Part shown: positions 57,500 to 64,000 of the stretch, piece after piece
Numbering within the stretch: the stretch's first letter is position 1
Layout of the letters: every line of letters starts with the position of its first letter
Assembly (NCBI GenBank): GCA_016748015.1
Contig: JAAOMT010000494.1
Location: forward strand, 736,190-800,189
DNA from: Geosiphon pyriformis
Taxonomy: Eukaryota; Glomeromycota; Glomeromycetes; Archaeosporales; Geosiphonaceae
Direction of reading: 5' to 3'
DNA: 64,000 nucleotides
The notes under the pieces: generated by a model
Seen by the model: the letters and a program-made list of their open reading frames with translations, nothing else
The model's database searches: none
What the model was told of the DNA's origin: nothing
Program-made: the position numbers and the translations under genes

Positions 57500-57820
57500 C
57501 ATATGACCAGTATATGATAGTCATAGAAAGGAAAGTGAAGAATCAGAACCAGATTTTTGAGACAGAAGCAGCACATTGTAAATCAGGAGAAATTGGACTC
57601 ATCAATCTTTACATACTAGCCAGGAACTACAGCCACATCAAAATTCCCATTTACAACAACACTGAAAAGGTTATGGAGATACCAGAAAGAACCATTATAG
57701 GACATTTAACTACTGAAATAGAGGACCAACCACCAAACCCCATTCCAGACTTTTCACAGCTTTGTGAATATGTTGACATCACATCACAAACAATATATAG
57801 ACGAAATAAATGTTATTTGC
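57500..57820 (+). pseudogene. B4 conserved segment between dUTPase and RT
   Basis: Open in 57514-57999: INLYILARNYSHIKIPIYNN, then MEIPERTIIGHLTTE, then IPDFSQLCEYVDI. Equivalent to 39060-39377 in B3. Confidence 0.6.
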
Positions 57821-59244
57821 TCCAATCAGAACAATTGGAACAAATGAACATGGGAAATCTAGACACACTTCAATGCATACAGCTGAAAATATTGCTCAAC
57901 AAGTTCAATAACATCTTTGCCAGCGAGAATGAATTTGGCAGAACTGACATCATCCAACACCAGATCAAAATTGAAGATACTATGCTAATAAAACAATGAG
58001 CATATAGAGTACCACCTGCCAGCCATGAAATTATTTGTCAAGAAATCAACCGGATGCTTGACAATGGGTTAATTCAGCCATTAATAAGCCCATGGTCATT
58101 ACCAATAGTACTTGTCCAGAAAAAGAATGGAAAAATCTGCTTTTGCATGAACTACAGGAAGCTTAATAGAGTCATGCATAAAGACAGCTATCCAACTCCA
58201 TGGATTCAGGAATTATTTGATGCTTTTGGAAGAAACAAATGGTTCTTAACATTGGATTTAGATAGTGGTTATTGGCAAGTAGCCATAGATCCAGTGGACA
58301 AAAAAAAGACCACATTCACAACACAAGAGGAAAATTTTGAATTTGAAGTAATGCTATTCAGCTTAACAAATGCACCAGCCAAATTCCAATGGCTAATAGA
58401 AATAGTATATATCAGCTTGTTATAGAAATCAGTAGTCATTTATTTAGATGACACCAATGTGTTCTTCAAAACATTCAATGATTATTTGCATCATCTACAA
58501 CAAGTGTTTGAAAGGCTACGATGAGCAGAACTAAAGTTAAATGCCAATAAGTGCTTCTTTGACAAGACAGAATTAAACTTTTTAGGGCACATAATAAGCA
58601 AAGACAGCATCAAAATGGATCCAAAAAAGATAAAAATAGTCAAGAACTTTCCAGTACCAATCAATGTGACAGAGTTAAAATCATTCTTGAGATTCATAAG
58701 CTATTATTGATGCTTTATCAAAAACTTTTCCAAGATAGCTCAACCACTCAATTATTTCCAAACCAAAAATGTGAAATATGAATGGACAAAAGCACAACAA
58801 GAAGCTTTTGATATTCTAAGAAGAAAGCTTATACAAGCTCCAGTACTGATCTATTCAGATTACAACAAACCATTTATTATTACCACCGATGCATTAGGCC
58901 AAGCATTGGGAGCAGTACTATCACAGAGAGGACCAGATAGAAGAAAACATCCAGTTGCATATGCCAGCCAAGATTTAATTCCAGCTGAAAGAAATTATGG
59001 AACACCAGAATTAAAACACTTAGCAATTTATTGGGCAGTCATAAAATAGAGCAAATACTTAAGCCAGAAGTTTGATATATATACAGATTACAAGAGATTA
59101 ACAGCACTTCATAAACAAGAATTTGGAGATGGAAAACAATTAAGATGGAAAATGGCACTATTACTATATACTTATACTATACATTATAAAAAGGGAAAAG
59201 ACAATAAAAATGCTGACAGTTTGTTGTGAATGAGACAAATCTAA
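57821..59244 (+). pseudogene. pol: B4 reverse transcriptase and RNase H
   Basis: RT lead QLEQMNMGNLDT; LDLDSGYWQV (about 58255) and YLDD (about 58444) intact, but stops at 57997, 58423, 58522 and 58708. RNase H 58771-59049 is open with TTDALGQALGAVL. Ends LL-TGA-MRQI-TAA (59242-59244). Confidence 0.88.
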
Positions 59245-59954
59245 AACATCTTAACACAAAAATATAACAAAAGATGAACATACAAAAATATTAACAACTA
59301 CAACATTATATAAATACTCAACAGTTCAAAGAGAAATTATTTCAAAATAAGTAAAATAATATCAAACAACAATCAAAATATTTTATCAATTATAAAGATA
59401 TACTTTACTGGAAAAACAGAAAAAATTCAGATCAACCAATAAGAGTTGTCACAGAACCAGAGAAAGAGACAATATTATTCAACATGTATTCAAATCCAAC
59501 AGCAGAACATTTTTATAAAGAAACAACCATGGAAAGAACAAGAAAAAGATATTATTGGTCATCAATGTATTCAGATATCATTCAATATGTTCAGAATTGT
59601 GACGCTTGTTAAAGAAGAGGTGGAACAAAACCCAATGAACTATTAAGACCAATCAAAGTGAAACAATTATTCGACCATATTGGAATTGACTTAGTCGGAC
59701 CATTAACAATTACCAGCAGAGGCAACAGATACATTGCAGTAGCTATGAACTATCTCACAAAATGGCCAGAAGCAAAAGCCATTCAAAAAGCAGATGCAGA
59801 ATCTGTTGCCAAATTCATTCATCAAGATTTGATTTGTTGACATGAATGTTCAAAAAAACTACTATTAGATCAAAGAACTCACTTTGGGAACAGAACATTA
59901 GTGGAATTAAGTCACCAATTTGGAATCAAAAGACCAGTATCATCATCATATCAT
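59245..59954 (+). pseudogene. pol: B4 integrase, cut by C
   Basis: H-H-C-C domain (YSNPTAEHFYKE...CDAC then TAA, about 59485-59612), core Asp in IGIDLVGPLTIT (59680), second Asp in LLLDQRTHF (about 59868). The frame stops at SSSYH, just before the PQTNG of the core, where C is inserted. Confidence 0.88.
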
Positions 59955-60159
59955 TGTTACCAGTAGAATTTTAGCTATTAATTAGCATGAAATTACTCTT
60001 ATAATTCCTATAATTCATTAGTATATTAATATCATTTCAAATTATCATTTATTATTTAATCAATTATTACATATTACAATTCAATTAAAATAATCTAATT
60101 AGTATAACAAAAAGTAAGATGATCAAATTACACAATACCCTGAACTTTGTAACATTCAA

Positions 60160-60320
60160 AAATTCGCCAAAATTTACAGAAATTCACCGAAATTTATAAG
60201 AAATTCCCCGAAATTTACAGAAATTTGCCAAAATTATGAATAGTTCACCCAAATTAATCAATAGTTCAGCAAAATAACTTGTAGTTCATCAAAATGTATC
60301 TTTAGTTTGCCAGAATTTGG
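60160..60320 (+). repeat. C U3 tandem arrays, 18-bp and about 21-bp units
   Basis: First about four units like CCGAAATTTACAGAAATT (60160-60235), then four units starting TAGTTCA or TAGTTTG (60240-60320). Same promoter-upstream position as the arrays in A and B LTRs. Confidence 0.8.
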
Positions 60321-60367
60321 GCAAAGAGAAAAAGTGCAAGTTCATAAACTAGTACTACAACAAATTG

Positions 60368-60375
60368 TATAAAAG
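60368..60375 (+). promoter_or_regulatory. TATA box of C LTR
   Basis: TATAAAAG about 50 bp after the array; a plausible LTR core promoter. Confidence 0.6.
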
Positions 60376-60969
60376 AAGAGCTTTTCTCTTCTGAAAAATG
60401 TATCTTACTTTAGATTTATCTCTTAAAAACCATTCCTATACACACAAAAAAAAATAAATATCAAATAATTCGAAAAACCAAATTCTTTAATTATTGTACT
60501 TGGAAAAATTCTCAAAATCCAACTAACATTTTGAAATTGATTAGCTACCAATTTCAGTAAACTGTTAATAACTCCAGGCCTGGATAGAAAACGTTTCTCT
60601 TGACAAAATTCTATTTCTTTTACATTTTTTTTATTTTTCTTTTTTTTTCTTATTACAATCATTAGGGTAGCCTACAGACAAGATTTCTGTAGAAGAGTTG
60701 ACTTTCACAGCAAAGTAACTATACATTTTAGTAAGCTTCCAGATGAGCAATTCCTGGGAAAGAGTTGACATTTATTACAACATAACTACATAAAGCAACT
60801 GGCATGGAATTGGCCATTCCACTTATAAGCCCAGCAGTTCAAATTATAGGAGATAATTTGAAGATAAATTCAGTTATTGGAGGTTTAACTACTTCTAGAA
60901 AACGTGAATTCACAACAAACAGACATTAACAATGTTTAAAAAAAGAGACCAAAAACCTCCGGTAATATT

Positions 60970-60985
60970 TGGTGCTCTCTTATGG
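60970..60985 (+). promoter_or_regulatory. C primer-binding site
   Basis: TGGTGCTCTCTTATGG, two bases after the LTR. The first ten bases agree with families A and B. Confidence 0.58.
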
Positions 60986-61012
60986 AAATAACACAGAAAC
61001 AACAAATTCAAA

Positions 61013-62800
61013 GTGGCGACCACACCAAACACAGCAACTTTAGAGTATTACCAGTCAATTTACACCCACTGTAAGCAAAGATTCAACATTCCAGACGGAA
61101 TTGAAATTGTAAAGAAATCAGTATACCAATACATTGAAAACCGCATCAACAATTATCTTTTTGAAAACTACAATGTTTCAGAAGTTAGAAGTAATCTCTA
61201 CAATAATTTAGTGCATTATTCACATTTGGGAACAGAAGACCTGAACAGTGAAACACTTGCTACCTACTTCCAAGAACTTAATTTTAATATTATTAAGCAT
61301 TGTGAAGAAAAATACCCAGTACAGTCTAAATACTCTTTTGACTTTGAATCAGAGACAGAAACAAGCAACAAAAACAAACAAAGATTGAAGCAATACTCAA
61401 GAACCACTCTAAACACTCCAACACTACAAAAGACAACTGCCAAACACTTGCAAATACCTGAACAAGGAACTAGTGTCAAATTACCACTTTCTATTACACC
61501 ATTTCCAATTTCACTTGTTCAACCACAAACACCAAGTTCACCACTTAGCCGTTTCTCCAGACCAGAAGATTTTCAGTCACCTAGAAATCCTACTCAACAG
61601 CAGGAACCAATATCAACAAGTGCCAATATCATTGATTACTTACAGGAAAACGAAAGTAATCATTCAGAAAGCTTGGAAAGTAAAGAAACTGAATCAGAAC
61701 CAGAAGAAATTCCAGAAAACGAAAAAAAAATGGCAACTGCTTACATTGCAAAAATTTCAGAATTTACTGGTGAAGACAATGATACCAGTCTCCAAGAATG
61801 GCTTGACAAAGTTCAAAAAGCAGGAGATGCAAATGGTTGGATTGCAGCAAGAATGCTCAAAGCAATTCCCTACTTTCTCCAAAGAACAGCAGAAGAATAA
61901 TTTGAAAATTTAGAAGAACCATTTGAAAACTGGCAAGCATTCAAAGATGCTTTTCTACAACAATTCACCGACAACAATACCTCTATCACTTTCAGAAACC
62001 GCTTTTGCAATATCAAACAAGAAACATTTGAATCTGTTATGACCTATCTTGGAAGATTTAACAAACTTTTCAGATGAATCCGACAATTGGAAACCAATGA
62101 CTACTATTCTGATGCTCAAGTTCTGGATCAGTTTATAGCAGGGTTAAAAGACAAACTAATTAAGAAAGTCCGTCCACATGTTTCAGCAGACTTAGCAACT
62201 GCTATTAGACATGCAAAGAGCTATGAAATGGCAATGGAAGAAGCAAATCACACCAAGCTTGTAAACCTTGCAATTGGAGAAACCAGCTCAGCAGCTGAAA
62301 AGAAGATAGACCAACTCACAAAAAAAGTTGAAAGCTACTTCACAAACTAACAACAACAGCAACAACAACCACAAAGATATCAACTCCCACAATGACGCAA
62401 CCAAAACAATTTTGGATTATCATCCAACAACCAATTTCAAAATTGTCATTATTGTGGAATTCCAGGACACTGGAAACGAGATTGTAGGAAATTACAAAGA
62501 AACCAACAAAACAGGAGTAATCAACATTACTCTTCACTACAACAATTCTATTACCAATCTCCACCACCAACTTATTATTCACCAAGACCACAAAATCAAA
62601 ACAGTTACTATCCACCAGCTCCACAATCAATGCAGCAACAATATCAGCAACCTTTACCAATTCAGCCATATCAGACACCACCCACTCAACAATATCAAGT
62701 ACCAGCAAGAAAATTGGTTCAACATAACCAATCCACACCCCAAAATCAATTGCAGAATAACCACAACAGAATCAATCCAAATAACCAGTTGGTTCCCTGA
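61013..62800 (+). pseudogene. gag: C gag, GTG start, with CCHC knuckle
   Basis: From GTG 61013 ((M)ATTPNTATLEYYQ) 295 codons are open to TAA 61898-61900. The same frame continues through the capsid domain (FTGEDNDTSLQEWLDKV, later LDQFIAGLKDKL) with TGA 62075-62077, TAA 62348-62350 and TGA 62393-62395, to the knuckle CHYCGIPGHWKRDC at 62444-62485. A Tyr/Gln/Pro-rich tail ends at TGA 62798-62800. No ATG start in frame was found. Confidence 0.88.
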
Positions 62801-64000
62801 AATTCGGGCCAGCAAAGACCCAATCACTATCACACTCAATCTAGTTATCTCATAATACCAGAGGAATCGGATTTTCAACAAACTGCACTTTCTGAAGGTG
62901 AAATTACAGCACCAAGATCAAACTCTTCCAACCACACCATTCCCCCAGCTCAAATTGTCCAAAATGCTAATCTGTCAGATATATTTTCATTTGAATTTGA
63001 AGCAAATGAATCACCATTTCTGCTTAGTAATGCAGCAGTCAATGAACAGAAAGCAATTACTGTCATGTACACAGAAGCTACAGTGAAAGAAAAACCCATA
63101 TGCTTAATCTTAGATAATGGATTAGCTGGGAGTATTATTACTTACCAGCTGATGCAACAACTCAAACGAAACATAGACAGACCAGCTCAAACAGTTATTG
63201 TCACAGCTGATGGTATGAAGAAGACTCCAGTAGGAGAAATTGATGATTTCCCTTTTTCAATTGATGGAATCACCATTCCAGTTAAAGTTCTTGTTATGGA
63301 TGCACCCCAATATCAAGCTCTAGTCGAAAATGATTGGCTTCTCAAGGCCAATGCAAACCTGAACTGGAAAACTCAAGAACTTAAAATCTCATACCAAGGA
63401 CAATATACCATAGTACCTGCAACCTGTGGTACCTTTAACAAACGATCAGAAAAAGCTCCAGTATTTGAATTTGAAGAGAAGAAAGAAATACCACTTACTG
63501 AAACCTACATGGCTCTTGGATCAACATCCAATTGGGCTGAAGAAACTGAACAAGAAATTTTTGAAGAATCAAGGGGATGGAAGAAAGTTAGATATTCTAC
63601 ACCAGAACCACAGAAACAACCACTCTATATTCCACTCAAATACAAAGATTGCAACAAAAAACTTTCATCAATGGGAGCATGTATTTCTCCAGAAGAGGAA
63701 TATGAAACTTGTATCTTTTACTTTTGCAAAGCATGCCATAGAAAACGATTTGGATCTCCAAAAAGAAGTAAAAAATGGGACAGCACACTTTGCCTTACAT
63801 GTGGAGAAATACTACCAGAAGAATGCAATTGGATTGATGTAGCAATGAGAGAAGGAGTATGTGATCAAACCTGTCAATATGCTCTATCAATTTCGGAAAA
63901 AATCAGAAGAGGGACACCATTTGATGCAGCATACAACAGTGCTTTCAATAAACTTTACCACTACCCTTATGATGCTGAAATGATTTTTGACCTAGCAATG
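62801..64000 (+). CDS. pol: C protease and Cys-rich region, open to window edge (about 400 codons)
   Basis: The gag frame continues unbroken from 62801 to the end of the window. The protease core reads MYTEATVKE...LILDNGLAGSIITYQL (about 63065-63150), with D-S-G as D-N-G, then ADGMKKTPVGEIDDF and APQYQALVENDWL. From about 63640 the Cys-rich block appears: YKDCNKKLSSMGACIS, FYFCKACHRKRFGSPKR, CLTCGEILPEEC and CDQTCQY. A dUTPase would be expected next, beyond the window. This is the longest undamaged pol stretch for the B/C type. Confidence 0.85.

Larger units (their letters stand above)
52074..59954 (+). mobile_element. B4: Ty3/Gypsy-type element with dUTPase, cut by C in integrase
   Basis: 5' LTR, primer site, gag, protease, Cys-rich region, dUTPase, RT, RNase H and integrase up to the His of HPQTNG, where C begins (59955). 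It carries the same U3 type as B2. CCAA (52070-52073) is the predicted duplication. Confidence 0.9.
59955..60967 (+). repeat. C 5' LTR (1,013 bp)
   Basis: Begins TGTTACCAGTAG, ends CCGGTAATA. Two tandem arrays (60160-60320) lie upstream of TATAAAAG (60368-60375). The 3' partner is outside the window, so the exact end rests on the primer site at 60970. Confidence 0.82.
59955..64000 (+). mobile_element. C: third Ty3/Gypsy-type family, 5' half, runs off the window
   Basis: 5' LTR, primer site, gag, knuckle, protease and Cys-rich region; continues right. Related to B in gene order but with a different LTR and diverged proteins. It has only five in-frame stops in about 1,000 codons, so it is relatively young. 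TCAT (59951-59954) is the predicted duplication. Confidence 0.9.

Noticed and set aside
6023-62800. TGA recoded as an amino acid (alternative genetic code)
   Set aside because: TAA and TAG interrupt the same frames as often, and TGA sits at sites where sister copies have CGA or TGG. Decay explains it without recoding.
63426-63842. 138-codon frame in C
   Set aside because: It overlaps the protease and Cys-rich frame, which shows clear homology to B. This one is a shifted shadow.
1-64000. Host protein-coding genes, tRNA or rRNA genes
   Set aside because: Every stretch over about 300 bp could be assigned to an element. No cloverleaf, rRNA-like or non-element protein sequence was recognised.

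Overview
This window is a pile of transposable elements; no host gene, tRNA, rRNA or CRISPR array was recognised. It is AT-rich eukaryotic DNA, almost entirely built from Ty3/Gypsy-type LTR retrotransposons of three families, here called A, B and C, plus two poly-A-tailed LINE-type insertions (L1, L2). The repeat load, low GC and element types suggest a repeat-rich fungus, perhaps an arbuscular mycorrhizal (Glomeromycotina) genome. That placement is inference; nothing in the window proves it.

Layout: the elements are nested. The outermost and most decayed unit is B5 (minus strand; visible at 44728-46524). A5 (minus) and A6 (plus) sit in B5. A5's LTR is interrupted by A4, A4's LTR by A3 (minus), A3's gag by LINE L2, L2 by B1, B1 by A1 (minus), A2 (plus) and B2, and A2 by LINE-like L1. 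A3's LTR also holds B3, A6 holds B4, and B4 holds C, which runs off the right edge. Four insertions (A2, L1, B2, B3) have both ends and matching target-site duplications in the window: GCAC, a shared A-rich/TAGAC stretch of up to 14 nt, TCAC and ATGT. The other junctions show one side only.

Gene content: family A encodes Gag (ATG start, CCHC knuckle), then protease, reverse transcriptase (RT), RNase H and integrase. Gag and Pol are offset by -1 at a conserved TTTAAAC heptamer. Families B and C carry Gag, CCHC knuckle and aspartic protease in one frame, followed by an unusual cysteine-rich region. In B this leads into a dUTPase domain with all five family motifs and then RT, RNase H, integrase and a further C-terminal region. 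B and C gag have no ATG; their conserved reading frame begins at a GTG. Nearly every coding region is broken by transition-type stops and small indels; the A1 gag (435 codons) and the C gag-pol are the least damaged.

The LTRs have recognisable TATA boxes. Upstream of each is a family-specific tandem-repeat array, and B elements come in two U3 versions on the same coding body. All families share a similar primer-binding site beginning TGGTGCT. Coordinates of domains inside decayed genes are approximate; LTR and duplication coordinates are exact as read.
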